Shown: one piece after another, positions 35,506 to 44,896 of the stretch
How the letters are laid out: every line of letters starts with the position of its first letter
Numbering within the stretch: the stretch's first letter is position 1
Source: Kosakonia sp. BYX6
GTDB lineage: Bacteria; Pseudomonadota; Gammaproteobacteria; Enterobacterales; Enterobacteriaceae
Direction of reading: 5' to 3'
Assembly (NCBI RefSeq): GCF_038449125.1
Contig: NZ_CP151800.1
Span: 1,212,406-1,276,405, forward strand
DNA: 64,000 bases
The notes under the pieces: model-generated
What the model was told of the DNA's origin: nothing
The model's database searches: none
Seen by the model: the letters and a program-made list of their open reading frames with translations, nothing else
Position numbers and translations under genes: made by a program

Positions 35506-36858
35506 ATGACTTCCTGCACTCCGCGAGCGGCGTGGCTTAACCTGCTACGACGTCTGCATTTTTACATCGGCCTGTTCGTCGGCCCCTTTATCTTTATCGC
35601 TGCGCTCAGCGGCACGTTATATGTGGCGACGCCACAACTGGAAAACTGGCTCTATAAAGAGGCGTTATTTGGTGTAGCAAGTGGCGAGAGGCAACCACTG
35701 GCAGAACAAATCGCCACTGCCGAGCAGGTGACCGGTGGCCACTTGCGTCTGCATGCCGTGCGCCCGGGGCTAAGTGGCGATAACACCACGCGCGTGATGT
35801 TCGCCGACCCGCAACTGGGAATATCGGAAAACCGCGCTATTTTCATCGACCCGGTGACCCTGCAAGTGAAAGGAGATATGACGGTGTACGGCACTAGCGG
35901 GATTTTGCCGCTGCGCCAGTGGATCGATTATCTCCATCGCTCATTGCTTCTGGGTGACATCGGTCGTAACTACAGCGAACTGGCGGCGTCATGGATGTGG
36001 ATAGCGGCGCTGGGCGGCATCGTGCTGTGGTTTTTGACCCGGCCAAAACGGCGCATCAATAACCGTGTGCAAAATCATCGTCGCTTGCACGTTACACTCG
36101 GCTGGATCTTGCTCGCCGGAATGCTGCTGTTTTCGGCCACCGGTCTGACCTGGTCGCAATGGGCGGGCGGGAATGTCGATCGCCTGCGCGCGGCGTTCGA
36201 CTGGATGACGCCACAAGTGAATACCCAGCTTCATGGCGCAGCGCCTGCCAATGACCCTCACGCAGAACATCACAGGCATCATGACGGCATGGTAATGCCG
36301 GATAGCACGCAGGATGTGTCGCAATTCGACGCAGTTCTTTTGACTGCGCAACATGCCGGGATTTCCGCCAGCAAAGTTGAGATCCGCCCGCCGCGCAGTG
36401 CGGATCAAGCCTGGACCGTGACGGAAATCGATCGCGGCTGGCCCACCCGTGTGGATGCTGTGGCGATTGATGGCAGCAACATGGCGGTGGTTGATCGCAC
36501 CCGCTTTGCTGATTTCCCGTTAATGGCCAAACTGACACGTTGGGGAGTCGACTTCCATATGGGCATTTTATTTGGCGTCGTGAACCAATTGCTGCTGGTC
36601 GCTTTCGGCTGCGCGTTATGCGTCATGATCATCGTCGGCTACCGCTTATGGTGGATCCGCCGCCCGGCGTCGGCGGGCGATACGCTGTTGCACTGCTGGT
36701 TACGCCTCGGTATTGCCGGGCGAGTATTGACCGCATTTTTTGCGCTGCTTTTGGGGTTGGCAATGCCGGTGATGGGCGGCAGTTTGCTGTTGTTCGTGCT
36801 GATTGACGCGTTGCGCTGGGAACGCCACCCGCAGCGGTCAGTAATGGCGAGGGACTAA
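35506..36858 (+). CDS. PepSY-associated transmembrane protein
   Basis: The 450-residue protein belongs to the PepSY_TM family. A first helix (about 20-42, FYIGLFVGPFIFIAALSGTL), a periplasmic PepSY region (about 60-150), helices near 160-180 and 196-215, a second PepSY region (about 290-345) and three more helices toward the C-terminus are visible. The second loop has the His-rich HAEHHRHHDGM. Conserved HRSLLLGDIGRNYSELAA is the family hallmark. Relatives are found near TonB receptors and metal reductases and may move electrons or handle iron or copper; the function here is not known. A ribosome site TGAGGAAA precedes ATG 35506. Pairs with the DUF2946 gene. Confidence 0.85.
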   Translation: MTSCTPRAAWLNLLRRLHFYIGLFVGPFIFIAALSGTLYVATPQLENWLYKEALFGVASGERQPLAEQIATAEQVTGGHLRLHAVRPGLSGDNTTRVMFADPQLGISENRAIFIDPVTLQVKGDMTVYGTSGILPLRQWIDYLHRSLLLGDIGRNYSELAASWMWIAALGGIVLWFLTRPKRRINNRVQNHRRLHVTLGWILLAGMLLFSATGLTWSQWAGGNVDRLRAAFDWMTPQVNTQLHGAAPANDPHAEHHRHHDGMVMPDSTQDVSQFDAVLLTAQHAGISASKVEIRPPRSADQAWTVTEIDRGWPTRVDAVAIDGSNMAVVDRTRFADFPLMAKLTRWGVDFHMGILFGVVNQLLLVAFGCALCVMIIVGYRLWWIRRPASAGDTLLHCWLRLGIAGRVLTAFFALLLGLAMPVMGGSLLLFVLIDALRWERHPQRSVMARD

Positions 36859-36867
36859 TCAAATACG

Positions 36868-36897
36868 GCGGAGTGTAAAATTATCATTACGCTCCGC
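36868..36897 (+). terminator. Hairpin after the PepSY gene
   Basis: GCGGAGTGTAA pairs with TTACGCTCCGC, with one G-U pair, around eight bases. A T-run is missing, so efficiency is doubtful. Confidence 0.45.
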
Positions 36898-36926
36898 AGT
36901 GCTTCCTTGGCCGATAAAATAACAAC

Positions 36927-36981
36927 TGTAAATAAATCGGTACGAAATGTGGATTGAAATCTTTACCAGATATGGTAAGGT
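36927..36981 (+). promoter_or_regulatory. aroF promoter with two TyrR boxes
   Basis: TGTAAATAAATCGGTACG (36927-36944) and TGGATTGAAATCTTTACC (36950-36967) correspond in sequence and spacing to TyrR boxes of E. coli aroF (TGTAAA-N6-TTTACA type). The second overlaps the -35 TTGAAA (36954-36959), and the -10 TAAGGT is at 36976-36981. Repression by TyrR with tyrosine is expected. A small dyad (about 36985-37003) follows in the leader. Confidence 0.75.
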
Positions 36982-37036
36982 GGCATTTCCTCGCCCGAGG
37001 AAATCCTATCGCACACGAGCTATACAGGAAGCCATC

Positions 37037-38107
37037 ATGCAAAAAGACGCGCTGAACAACGTTCACATCACCGACGAACAAGTTCTTATCACTCCGGATC
37101 AATTAAAAGCAGCTTTTCCGCTGACGATTGAACAAGAAGCGCAAATCGCGCAATCCCGCCAGACCATTTCCAACATCATTGCCGGTCGCGATCCGCGCCT
37201 GCTGGTGGTTTGCGGCCCTTGTTCGATCCACGATCCAGAAGCAGCGATTGAATATGCTCGTCGATTTAAAGCACTTGCGGCAGAGGTCAGCGATAGCCTC
37301 TATCTGGTGATGCGCGTCTATTTTGAAAAACCCCGTACCACAGTTGGCTGGAAGGGGCTGATTAACGATCCGCACATGGATGGCTCGTTTGATGTGGAAG
37401 CTGGCCTGAAGATTGCGCGTCGTCTGCTGGTGGAACTGGTGAACATGGGGCTGCCGCTGGCGACTGAAGCGCTGGATCCGAACAGCCCGCAGTTCCTCGG
37501 CGACCTGTTTAGCTGGTCGGCGATTGGCGCGCGCACTACCGAATCTCAGACGCACCGCGAAATGGCTTCCGGTTTATCAATGCCGGTCGGTTTCAAAAAC
37601 GGCACCGATGGCAGCCTGGCGACCGCGATCAATGCGATGCGCGCCGCAGCTATGCCGCACCGCTTTGTCGGCATCAACCAGGCGGGCCAGGTTTGCCTGT
37701 TGCAAACCCAGGGCAACCCGGATGGGCATGTGATTTTACGTGGCGGCAAAGCACCGAACTACAGCCCGGCGGACGTCGCGCAGTGTGAAAAAGAGATGCA
37801 GCAGGCGGGACTGAAACCGTCGCTGATGGTAGATTGCAGCCATGGTAATTCCAATAAAGATTACCGTCGCCAGCCTGCCGTCGCGGAATCTGTGGTGGCA
37901 CAGATCAAAGATGGCAACCGCTCGATCACCGGCTTGATGATTGAAAGCAACATTCATGAAGGTAATCAATCTTCCGAACAACCGCGCAGCGCAATGAAAT
38001 ACGGCGTTTCCGTGACCGATGCCTGTATCAGTTGGGAATCGACCGAAGCGCTGCTGCGTGAAATCGATAACGATCTGCGCAACAGCCTGGCGGCGCGTCT
38101 TGCATAA
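37037..38107 (+). CDS. aroF: DAHP synthase, tyrosine-sensitive
   Basis: The 356-residue 3-deoxy-7-phosphoheptulonate synthase condenses phosphoenolpyruvate and erythrose 4-phosphate in the first step of aromatic synthesis. The class I AroFGH signature GPCSIHD is at 60-66, with KPRTTVGWKG, LQTQGNPDGHVILRGGK and VDCSHGNS active-site segments. Length and linkage to tyrA identify the Tyr-inhibited isozyme. ATG 37037 is preceded by CAGGAAG. tyrA begins nine bases after the stop, so both are under TyrR control. Confidence 0.97.
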   Translation: MQKDALNNVHITDEQVLITPDQLKAAFPLTIEQEAQIAQSRQTISNIIAGRDPRLLVVCGPCSIHDPEAAIEYARRFKALAAEVSDSLYLVMRVYFEKPRTTVGWKGLINDPHMDGSFDVEAGLKIARRLLVELVNMGLPLATEALDPNSPQFLGDLFSWSAIGARTTESQTHREMASGLSMPVGFKNGTDGSLATAINAMRAAAMPHRFVGINQAGQVCLLQTQGNPDGHVILRGGKAPNYSPADVAQCEKEMQQAGLKPSLMVDCSHGNSNKDYRRQPAVAESVVAQIKDGNRSITGLMIESNIHEGNQSSEQPRSAMKYGVSVTDACISWESTEALLREIDNDLRNSLAARLA

Positions 38108-38116
38108 GAGGGTGTT

Positions 38117-39238
38117 ATGGTTGCTGAACTGACCGCGCTGCGCGATCAAATCGATGAAGTAGATAAGGCGCTGCTGGACTTACTGGCGCGCCGCCTTGAA
38201 CTGGTGGCGGAAGTCGGCGAAGTCAAAAGCAAATATGGCTTGCCGATTTACGTTCCGGAGCGTGAAGCGTCGATGCTGGCTTCACGTCGCAAAGAAGCCG
38301 AGTCGCTTGGCGTCCCGCCGGATCTTATTGAAGATGTGCTTCGCCGCGTGATGCGCGAGTCTTATTCCAGCGAAAACGATAAAGGTTTCAAAACCCTTTG
38401 CCCTGAACTGCGCCCGGTAGTGATTGTTGGCGGCGCGGGCCAGATGGGGCAGCTGTTCGCCAAAATGCTGACGCTGTCCGGTTATCAAGTACGCACGCTG
38501 GAAAAAGAGGACTGGGCGCAAGCGAGCGAACTGGTGTCTGATGCGGGCATGGTGATTGTCAGTGTGCCGATCCATGTCACTGAGCAGGTGATTGCCAAAC
38601 TGCCGCCGTTGCCGGAAGACTGCATTCTCGTCGATCTCGCGTCGGTGAAAAGCGGCCCATTACAGGCGATGCTGTCGGCGCATAAAGGGCCGGTGTTGGG
38701 GTTACACCCGATGTTTGGTCCGGACACCGGAAGCCTCGCCAAGCAGGTGGTGGTCTGGTGCGATGGTCGCCAGCCGGAAGCGTACCAATGGTTTTTGGAG
38801 CAGATTCAGGTGTGGGGCGCGCGTTTGCATCGCATTAGCGCAGTCGAACACGATCAAAACATGGCATTCATCCAGGCGCTGCGCCACTTTGCGACCTTCG
38901 CATATGGGTTGCACTTGGCGGAAGAGAATGTGCAGCTTGAGCAGTTGCTGGCGCTCTCTTCACCGATTTACCGCCTGGAACTGGCGATGGTGGGGCGCTT
39001 GTTTGCGCAGGATCCGCAGCTTTATGCCGACATTATTATGTCCTCGTCTAGCAATCTGGCGCTGATCAAACGCTACTACAAGCGTTTCGGTGAAGCGATT
39101 GGCCTGCTGGAGCAGGGCGACAAACAGGCGTTTATCGACAGTTTCCGCAAAGTAGAACACTGGTTCGGTGATTATGCCCAGCGTTTCCAGAGCGAAAGCC
39201 GTGTGCTGTTGCGCCAGGCGAACGACAGCCGCCCGTAA
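38117..39238 (+). CDS. tyrA: Chorismate mutase / prephenate dehydrogenase
   Basis: The 373-residue bifunctional enzyme makes 4-hydroxyphenylpyruvate for tyrosine. The N-terminal AroQ chorismate mutase (1-90, [19 protein letters not shown]) is followed by the NAD-binding prephenate dehydrogenase ([17 protein letters not shown] near 102-118, GLHPMFGPD). Length is that of E. coli TyrA. Second gene of the aroF operon, followed by a clear terminator. Confidence 0.98.
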   Translation: MVAELTALRDQIDEVDKALLDLLARRLELVAEVGEVKSKYGLPIYVPEREASMLASRRKEAESLGVPPDLIEDVLRRVMRESYSSENDKGFKTLCPELRPVVIVGGAGQMGQLFAKMLTLSGYQVRTLEKEDWAQASELVSDAGMVIVSVPIHVTEQVIAKLPPLPEDCILVDLASVKSGPLQAMLSAHKGPVLGLHPMFGPDTGSLAKQVVVWCDGRQPEAYQWFLEQIQVWGARLHRISAVEHDQNMAFIQALRHFATFAYGLHLAEENVQLEQLLALSSPIYRLELAMVGRLFAQDPQLYADIIMSSSSNLALIKRYYKRFGEAIGLLEQGDKQAFIDSFRKVEHWFGDYAQRFQSESRVLLRQANDSRP

Positions 39239-39259
39239 GCGAAAAAGCCGTTTATACTG

Positions 39260-39289
39260 AAAAGCCAGTGGTTATCCGCTGGCTTTTTT
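39260..39289 (+). terminator. aroF-tyrA terminator
   Basis: AAAGCCAG and CTGGCTTT pair around a 10-base loop, followed by a T-run. It ends 17 bases before the next start codon. Confidence 0.85.
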
Positions 39290-39306
39290 CATTTAAGGGA
39301 TGCGCA

Positions 39307-40179
39307 ATGGCTGAACTGCAAACGCTGTTTGATTATACCGGGCATTTGCCGGAATGCCCGACCTGGAGCGAGACGGAGCAGGCGCTCTACTGGGCTGATA
39401 TTCTGCAAGGCGAAATTCATCGTTACCGGCTGGCTTCTGGCGAGCATTCGGTGCTCTCGTTTCCCGAAGAAGTGGGATGCTTTGCGCTGCGCGAAAAGGG
39501 CGGGTTTATCGTCGCTATGCGTCAGGCGATTTGGCTAACCGATGAGCGGGGTTTGCTGCGACAAAAAGTGTGCGATAACCCGTCGAACCCGCAACTGGCG
39601 CGTTTTAACGACGGCGGTACCGATCAACTTGGCCGCTTTTACGCGGGCACATTTTGGGATCCGGGTGATTACAACGGTGCGCTGCTGATGCGTGTGGATA
39701 ACGACTTAACGCCAAAAGTGGTGCAGTGCGATATTCACGGCGCGAATGGCCTGGCGTTCAGTCGCGATAAACAATGGATGTTTACTTCCGATACGCCAAA
39801 CGGCGTGATTTACCGAACGCCATTAGATGAGCAAGGGGAGCCAGGCCGCCGAGAAATTTTCCGTCAGTTTAAGGCCGGGGAAGGCAGCCCGGACGGTGCG
39901 GCGATGGATGTGGAAGGCTGTTACTGGAGCGCGATGTTTGATGGCTGGCGTATCGCCCGTTTTTCACCGCAGGGCGAGCAACTGGAGGAACATCGCTTGC
40001 CGGTGCGTTGCCCGACAATGGTCTGCTTTGGTGGCGATGATATGAAAACGCTGTTTATCACCACGACGCGGGAAAATATGGACGCCGAAGAAATCGCGCA
40101 ATACCCGCTATCCGGAGCCATCTTCACCCTGCCTGTTGCGGTGGCAGGGGTGAAGAAGCCGCTATTTAAGGAGCGTTAA
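39307..40179 (+). CDS. SMP-30/gluconolactonase-family hydrolase
   Basis: The 290-residue six-bladed beta-propeller belongs to the SMP-30/regucalcin/gluconolactonase family. Likely metal ligands are Glu in PECPTW (about residue 16), Asn in [17 protein letters not shown], Asn in HGANGLAFS and Asp in [20 protein letters not shown], all in the expected blades. It probably hydrolyses a sugar lactone; the substrate cannot be told. ATG 39307 follows AAGGGA. Its terminator-separated position after tyrA suggests its own promoter or read-through. The stop codon overlaps the pheA stop on the other strand (shared TTAA). The gene is not at this place in E. coli. Confidence 0.87.
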   Translation: MAELQTLFDYTGHLPECPTWSETEQALYWADILQGEIHRYRLASGEHSVLSFPEEVGCFALREKGGFIVAMRQAIWLTDERGLLRQKVCDNPSNPQLARFNDGGTDQLGRFYAGTFWDPGDYNGALLMRVDNDLTPKVVQCDIHGANGLAFSRDKQWMFTSDTPNGVIYRTPLDEQGEPGRREIFRQFKAGEGSPDGAAMDVEGCYWSAMFDGWRIARFSPQGEQLEEHRLPVRCPTMVCFGGDDMKTLFITTTRENMDAEEIAQYPLSGAIFTLPVAVAGVKKPLFKER

Positions 40180-41336
40180 ACCGGGTCCACCGGCACGACA
40201 TTTTCGCTTGGGTAGCAACCGAGGACTTTTAAGGATCGGGTGATGCTGGCAAGCTCGCGCAGCGCTTTTTGCATGCCAGTGGATTGCAGGTTGGCCTGAA
40301 TATCGAGATAAAACATCTCTTCCCATGGGTTGCCATGAATCGGGCGCGACTCCAGTTTGGTCATAATCAGATTGTGATTACGCAACACCAGTAACGCTTC
40401 AACCAGCGCACCCGCCTGTTGGCCTGTCGCCATCAGCAAGGTTGTTTTCGCCGGCACCTGTTCGGAAACATCAATCGCTTTGCGCGCCAGCACGATAAAA
40501 CGCGTGATGTTTTGCGTCTGGTTCGCCAGGTTGCGCTCCAGCACTTGCAAACCGTACAGCGCGCCACCGGCTTCATTGCCTAATGCTGCCACATGCGGCG
40601 AATTCTCCTGCGCTACTTTTTCCATCGCTGCGGAGGTGCTTTCGCAATACTCAATTTTCCACTGTGGGTAGCGGTTCAGAAACTGGCTGCACTGCTGGAA
40701 TGGCTGCGGATGGCTGTAAACCGTCTTGATCTGATCAAGGCTCGTCGTACCGGAGACCAGCACGCAGTGATCGATAGGCACAGTCAGTTCGCCCACGATC
40801 GACAAACTGGTGTGCTGAAGCAAATCGTAAACGTCGTTAATCGCCCCGGAACTGGTGTTTTCCAGCGGCACGACGGCGTAATCGGCCAGCCCTGTTTCCA
40901 CCTGATTAAAAATGTCATGGAATTTCGGGCAGCCGCTCTCGATAAATTGCTCAAAATGGCGTGCGGCATACTGACGGGCCGCCAGATGTGAATAGGAACC
41001 TTTTGGGCCGAGGAAGGCGATGCGCGCAGAGTGAGGATTGGTTTTGTTCAGATGCTGCTGGAGCAGGGCTTGCTGGGTAAGGACGGAATCTTCAATGATG
41101 AGCTGAAACAGGCGGGTAATGTAATGCGCATCCAGATGATGTGCTTTGCCCAGCTGAATCAGGTTCTCCAGCAAATCGCGTTCGCGATCGATATCGCGCA
41201 CTGGACGGTGGGAATCCAGCTTGGCTTTGCCTACTTCAACGGAAAGCTGGCGCCGCTCGGCCAGCAGCGTCAGCAACTGTTCGTCCAGTGCACTGATCTT
41301 TACGCGTAAATCCAGTAAGGGGTTTTCAGCCGTCAT
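40176..41336 (-). CDS. pheA: Chorismate mutase / prephenate dehydratase
   Basis: The 386-residue bifunctional enzyme makes phenylpyruvate for phenylalanine. Parts: AroQ chorismate mutase (about 5-95), prephenate dehydratase (about 105-285, [17 protein letters not shown] and [15 protein letters not shown]) and an ACT regulatory domain (about 297-386) with the ESRP motif for Phe feedback and GALVEAL. ATG 41336 (MTAENPLL) matches E. coli; an upstream start at 41360 would enter the attenuator. Expression is controlled by the pheL leader. Confidence 0.98.
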   Translation of the reverse strand: MTAENPLLDLRVKISALDEQLLTLLAERRQLSVEVGKAKLDSHRPVRDIDRERDLLENLIQLGKAHHLDAHYITRLFQLIIEDSVLTQQALLQQHLNKTNPHSARIAFLGPKGSYSHLAARQYAARHFEQFIESGCPKFHDIFNQVETGLADYAVVPLENTSSGAINDVYDLLQHTSLSIVGELTVPIDHCVLVSGTTSLDQIKTVYSHPQPFQQCSQFLNRYPQWKIEYCESTSAAMEKVAQENSPHVAALGNEAGGALYGLQVLERNLANQTQNITRFIVLARKAIDVSEQVPAKTTLLMATGQQAGALVEALLVLRNHNLIMTKLESRPIHGNPWEEMFYLDIQANLQSTGMQKALRELASITRSLKVLGCYPSENVVPVDPV

Positions 41337-41361
41337 GTTGTTGCCTTTCATTGTTATCAAT

Positions 41362-41386
41362 AAAAAAGCCTCCCGGAGTGGGAGGC
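41362..41386 (-). terminator. pheA attenuator terminator
   Basis: On the minus strand GCCTCCC and GGGAGGC form a hairpin followed by six T, between pheL and pheA. The upstream segment (about 41387-41425) can form the competing antiterminator, so Phe-tRNA supply sets read-through. Confidence 0.9.
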
Positions 41387-41432
41387 CTTATTGTTCGTCT
41401 TCGCATTCTTTATCTCAAAACGAATCGCCTCC

Positions 41433-41483
41433 CTAATTGGGGAAGGTAAAAAAGAATGCGAAGAAAAACGGGACAAGTTTCAT
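41433..41483 (-). CDS. pheL: pheA leader peptide
   Basis: The 16-residue peptide MKLVPFFFAFFFTFPN has seven Phe codons and ends in TAG. It differs from E. coli PheL mainly at the second to fourth residues and at one extra Asn at the end. CAGGAAA lies just upstream of the ATG. Ribosome stalling at the Phe codons when charged tRNA-Phe is scarce lets transcription pass the attenuator into pheA. Confidence 0.95.
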   Translation of the reverse strand: MKLVPFFFAFFFTFPN

Positions 41484-41509
41484 GGAATTTTCCTGTGAGT
41501 GACCGAAGT

Positions 41510-41539
41510 ACAGTACCTGCACTGTTTTCGCTCTGTCAA
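41510..41539 (-). promoter_or_regulatory. pheL-pheA promoter
   Basis: Minus strand TTGACA (41534-41539) and TACTGT (41510-41515) with an 18-base spacer, corresponding to the E. coli pheA promoter. The -35 box lies right against the T-run of the raiA terminator. Confidence 0.8.
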
Positions 41540-41540
41540 T

Positions 41541-41564
41541 AAAAAACGCGCCCGAAGGCGCGTT
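41541..41564 (-). terminator. raiA terminator
   Basis: AACGCGCC and GGCGCGTT around a TTCG tetraloop (minus strand), followed by T residues that abut the pheA -35 box. Confidence 0.88.
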
Positions 41565-41586
41565 GGGATTGGACTCAATGTAGAGA

Positions 41587-41922
41587 CTACTCTTCTTCTT
41601 CAACGAAGCTTGTGTCTTTCACTGATGTTGCGGCGCGACGTGCTTCACCTTTGTGCTGCACTTTATTGAGCTGCCGTTCCAGCTTGTTAATCAAATCATT
41701 GATTGCTATGTACATATCGTCATGTTTTGCGCTAGCGACCAGATGTCCGTTCGGCGTGTTAATCGTCGCATCAGCGATAAAGCCCTGAGGGTCTTTTGAG
41801 AGGATGATATGCGGGTTAATCAGTTGAGTTTGCCATTTATCCAGTTTGGCGAGACGGTCTGCGACATGCTGGCGGATTGCCGGAGTAATTTCCATTTGTT
41901 TACTGGTAATGTTCATTGTCAT
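41587..41922 (-). CDS. raiA: Ribosome-associated inhibitor A (short HPF family)
   Basis: The 111-residue protein Y binds the 30S A and P sites in stationary phase or cold shock and blocks translation. The sequence from [20 protein letters not shown] to the acidic tail VEEEE is close to E. coli RaiA (113); the tail is two residues shorter. A CRP site lies about 40 bases upstream of the likely transcript start. Confidence 0.97.
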   Translation of the reverse strand: MTMNITSKQMEITPAIRQHVADRLAKLDKWQTQLINPHIILSKDPQGFIADATINTPNGHLVASAKHDDMYIAINDLINKLERQLNKVQHKGEARRAATSVKDTSFVEEEE

Positions 41923-41958
41923 AAATTTTACCTCTTGTCTTTCCGTCTAAGTAATTTC

Positions 41959-42000
41959 AGCATACCGTGCCTAATGTCAAAATGCGTGATTTAAATCACA
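41959..42000 (-). promoter_or_regulatory. CRP site and promoter of raiA
   Basis: TGTGATTTAAATCACG (minus strand, 41985-42000) fits TGTGA-N6-TCACA with one change. A -10 TATGCT (41959-41964) places the start near 41952, so the CRP centre is near -41, as in class II activation. Confidence 0.7.
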
Positions 42001-42144
42001 TTTTTTTGTCACTTTTTGTCAAAGAAAAGGTTTTGTGAGGCAGGACAGGAAGAGGGGAAATATACCTTGTCGAAGTCGACATTAGCGGTCATAGTTGTCT
42101 GGATGTATTGCGGCTAAACCGGTTCAGCCAGCGATGCGATGGAT

Positions 42145-42174
42145 AAAAAAACGGCAGCCCTGAGGCTGCCGTTT
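42145..42174 (-). terminator. bamD terminator
   Basis: AAACGGCAGCC and GGCTGCCGTTT pair around a four-base loop, followed on the minus strand by a T-run. Confidence 0.88.
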
Positions 42175-42189
42175 TGCATTTCATCGAAC

Positions 42190-42927
42190 TTAAGAATCGC
42201 GGTTGTTGGCGGCGATAATTTTCGCCACTTTGTCGGCCTGCGTATTCATTTGCAGTTCGCGGTAGGCTCTTTCCATCAGCGGTAGCGCATCATGCGTTGC
42301 TTTGGTATCCGGGAAGTCGCGCAGCATGCCTTCGACACGATTGGTCACCGCAACCCACGCACCACGTGCGGTATAGTATTCCGCAACCGAATATTCGTAC
42401 TTGGACAGACGATCTTTCAGGTACACCAGACGTTTGCTGGCATCGGTCACGTACTGGCTTTGCGGATAACCGCGCACCAGTTTGGAGAAATCGTTGAATG
42501 CGTCACGCGCATGCGCCGGATCGCGATCGCTACGATCTACGCCAAAGAAGCCCTGCAACGCGCTGTCATCCAGCGCCATATTGGTCAGCCCACGCATATA
42601 CATCACATAATCAATGTTCGGATGGGTCGGGTTCAGGCGGATGAAGCGGTCAATTGCGGCTTGCGCCAGCGGAAGATCGGCATTTTTGTAGTAAGCGTAA
42701 ATCAGATCCAACTGCACTTGCTGTGAGTAAGGACCAAACGGATAACGATTATCCAGTGCTTCCAGTTGCGTTATTGCCGCCTTCCAGTTACCGTCTTGCA
42801 GCTTTTGCTGGGCAGTCGCGTAGATTTCATTTGGTGGATTATCAGGCACCTCTTCCTTTGAACCAGAGCAACCTGCCAAAGCCAGACTCAACGTGGCGGC
42901 TGCCACCAGATATTTCAAGCGCGTCAT
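42190..42927 (-). CDS. bamD: Outer membrane assembly lipoprotein BamD
   Basis: The 245-residue essential BAM complex lipoprotein has the lipobox LALAGC (Cys20) and five TPR-like repeats in the mature part ([26 protein letters not shown] is the first typical helix pair). It recognises substrate C-terminal beta-signals and contacts BamA. Length matches E. coli. Divergent from rluD across 131 bases. Confidence 0.98.
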   Translation of the reverse strand: MTRLKYLVAAATLSLALAGCSGSKEEVPDNPPNEIYATAQQKLQDGNWKAAITQLEALDNRYPFGPYSQQVQLDLIYAYYKNADLPLAQAAIDRFIRLNPTHPNIDYVMYMRGLTNMALDDSALQGFFGVDRSDRDPAHARDAFNDFSKLVRGYPQSQYVTDASKRLVYLKDRLSKYEYSVAEYYTARGAWVAVTNRVEGMLRDFPDTKATHDALPLMERAYRELQMNTQADKVAKIIAANNRDS

Positions 42928-43058
42928 AACGTTTAGACTTTCCTCAGAATGTTCATGCGGGAGATTCTTTATTCCTGCTCCCGACTAAGACCAGCTACAA
43001 TAGCACACTATATTAAACGGCGAAGCCGTAAAACCCAACGTTAACGAAGAAGCTGTAT

Positions 43059-44039
43059 ATGGCACAACTGGTACAACTCACCGCAACGGTATCCGAAAAT
43101 CAACTCGGTCAACGCTTAGATCAGGCTTTGGCCGAATTGTTCCCGGATTATTCACGTTCGCGCATAAAAGAATGGATTCTCGACCAGCGCGTGCTGGTCA
43201 ACGGCGTTGTCAGCGACAAGCCAAAAGAGAAAGTGTTGGGTGGAGAACGCATTGCTATCAATGCGGAGATTGAAGAAGAAGCACGCTTTGAGCCGCAAGA
43301 TATTCCGCTGAACATCGTCTATGAAGATGATGATATCCTCGTCATTAACAAGCCGCGCGACTTGGTTGTTCACCCCGGCGCAGGCAATCCTGATGGCACC
43401 ATTCTTAACGCACTGCTGCATTATTATCCGCCGATCGTTGATGTTCCGCGTGCCGGTATCGTGCATCGTCTGGACAAAGACACCACCGGTTTGATGGTGG
43501 TGGCAAAAACGGTTCCGGCGCAAACGCGTCTGGTTGAATCTTTGCAGCTGCGCGAAATCACCCGTGAATATGAAGCGGTAGCAATTGGTCATATGACCGC
43601 TGGCGGTACTGTTGAAGAGCCTATCAGCCGCCATCCGACTAAACGCACGCATATGTCGGTGCACCCGATGGGTAAACCTGCGGTAACGCATTACCGCATC
43701 ATGGAACATTTCCGCATACATACCCGTCTGCGTTTGCGTCTGGAAACGGGGCGTACGCATCAAATCCGCGTTCATATGGCGCATATCACCCACCCGCTGG
43801 TGGGCGATCAGCTTTATGGTGGCCGTCCTCGCCCGCCGAAAGGCGCTTCGGACGCGTTCATCGACGCGCTGCGTAAGTTTGACCGCCAGGCGCTACACGC
43901 AACGATGTTGCGCCTTTATCACCCAATCAGCGGTATTGAAATGGAATGGCATGCGCCGATCCCACAAGATATGGTCGATTTGATCGATGCGATGCGCGCG
44001 GATTTCGAAATCCATAAAGACGACGTAGCCTGGTTATGA
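43059..44039 (+). CDS. rluD: 23S rRNA pseudouridine(1911/1915/1917) synthase
   Basis: The 326-residue RluA-family enzyme has an N-terminal S4 domain (residues 15-75) and a catalytic domain with HRLDKDTTG; Asp139 is the nucleophile. It modifies helix 69 of 23S rRNA, encoded in the same window. The stop overlaps the pgeF start (ATGA), so translation is coupled. Confidence 0.98.
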   Translation: MAQLVQLTATVSENQLGQRLDQALAELFPDYSRSRIKEWILDQRVLVNGVVSDKPKEKVLGGERIAINAEIEEEARFEPQDIPLNIVYEDDDILVINKPRDLVVHPGAGNPDGTILNALLHYYPPIVDVPRAGIVHRLDKDTTGLMVVAKTVPAQTRLVESLQLREITREYEAVAIGHMTAGGTVEEPISRHPTKRTHMSVHPMGKPAVTHYRIMEHFRIHTRLRLRLETGRTHQIRVHMAHITHPLVGDQLYGGRPRPPKGASDAFIDALRKFDRQALHATMLRLYHPISGIEMEWHAPIPQDMVDLIDAMRADFEIHKDDVAWL

Positions 44040-44767
44040 CCAAACTGATCCTCCCGGACTGGCCGCTGCCGAAAGGTGTTGCGGCGTGTAGTTCGACGCG
44101 TATTGGTGGCGTAAGCCTGCCGCCATATGACTCGCTGAACTTGGGCGCGCACTGCGGTGACAATGCTGAGCATGTGGAAGAAAACCGCAAACGGCTGTTT
44201 GCCGCCGGCGGTTTTCCTTCCAAACCCGTATGGCTTGAGCAAGTGCATGGCACTGATGTTCTTAAGCTTAGCGGCGAACCTTATGTGTCGAAACGGGCGG
44301 ATGCGTCATACAGCAACACGCCCGGCGCGGTCTGCGCGGTAATGACTGCCGACTGTTTGCCGGTGCTTTTTTGTAACCGAGACGGAACCGAAGTTGCCGC
44401 CGCACATGCCGGCTGGCGTGGTTTATGTGCCGGTGTTTTGGAAGAAACCGTTGCCTGTTTTGCCGACAAACCAGAAAACTTGCTGGCGTGGCTTGGCCCG
44501 GCGATTGGTCCGCAAGCCTTCGAAGTTGGCCCGGAAGTGCGCGAAACGTTTATCGCTCATGATGTGCAGGCCGACAGTGCATTTCGCCCACACGGTGAGA
44601 AATACTTTGCTGACATTTACCAGCTCGCGCGCCAAAGGCTGGCGAGTGTGGGTGTGGAACAGGTGTTCGGCGGCGAGCATTGCACCTTTAGCCAGAAGGA
44701 TGATTTTTTCTCATACCGCCGGGACAAGACGACCGGACGTATGGCAAGTTTCATTTGGCTGATATAA
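44036..44767 (+). CDS. pgeF: Purine nucleoside phosphorylase / peptidoglycan editing factor (YfiH)
   Basis: The 243-residue laccase-domain (DUF152) protein was named for a peptidoglycan editing role, removing wrongly inserted Ser from the peptide stem; relatives cleave purine nucleosides. Zinc ligands are seen in EQVHGTD, MTADCLPVLF and AAAHAGWRG. Start overlaps the rluD stop by four bases. The gap to clpB holds a heat shock promoter. Confidence 0.95.
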   Translation: MTKLILPDWPLPKGVAACSSTRIGGVSLPPYDSLNLGAHCGDNAEHVEENRKRLFAAGGFPSKPVWLEQVHGTDVLKLSGEPYVSKRADASYSNTPGAVCAVMTADCLPVLFCNRDGTEVAAAHAGWRGLCAGVLEETVACFADKPENLLAWLGPAIGPQAFEVGPEVRETFIAHDVQADSAFRPHGEKYFADIYQLARQRLASVGVEQVFGGEHCTFSQKDDFFSYRRDKTTGRMASFIWLI

Positions 44768-44829
44768 CCTAAAGAATCAAGACGATCCAGTACGCGTAAG
44801 TTTTCTTTCGCATAATTCAGGTCATTCAC

Positions 44830-44855
44830 CTTGAATAATTGAGGGATGACCTCAT
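44830..44855 (+). promoter_or_regulatory. Sigma-32 promoter of clpB
   Basis: CTTGAAT (44830-44836) and CCTCAT (44850-44855), with 13 bases between, match the E. coli clpB heat shock promoter. Confidence 0.88.
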
Positions 44856-44896
44856 TTAATCTCCAGTAGCAATTTTGACCTGTTATGGGAGGAGTT

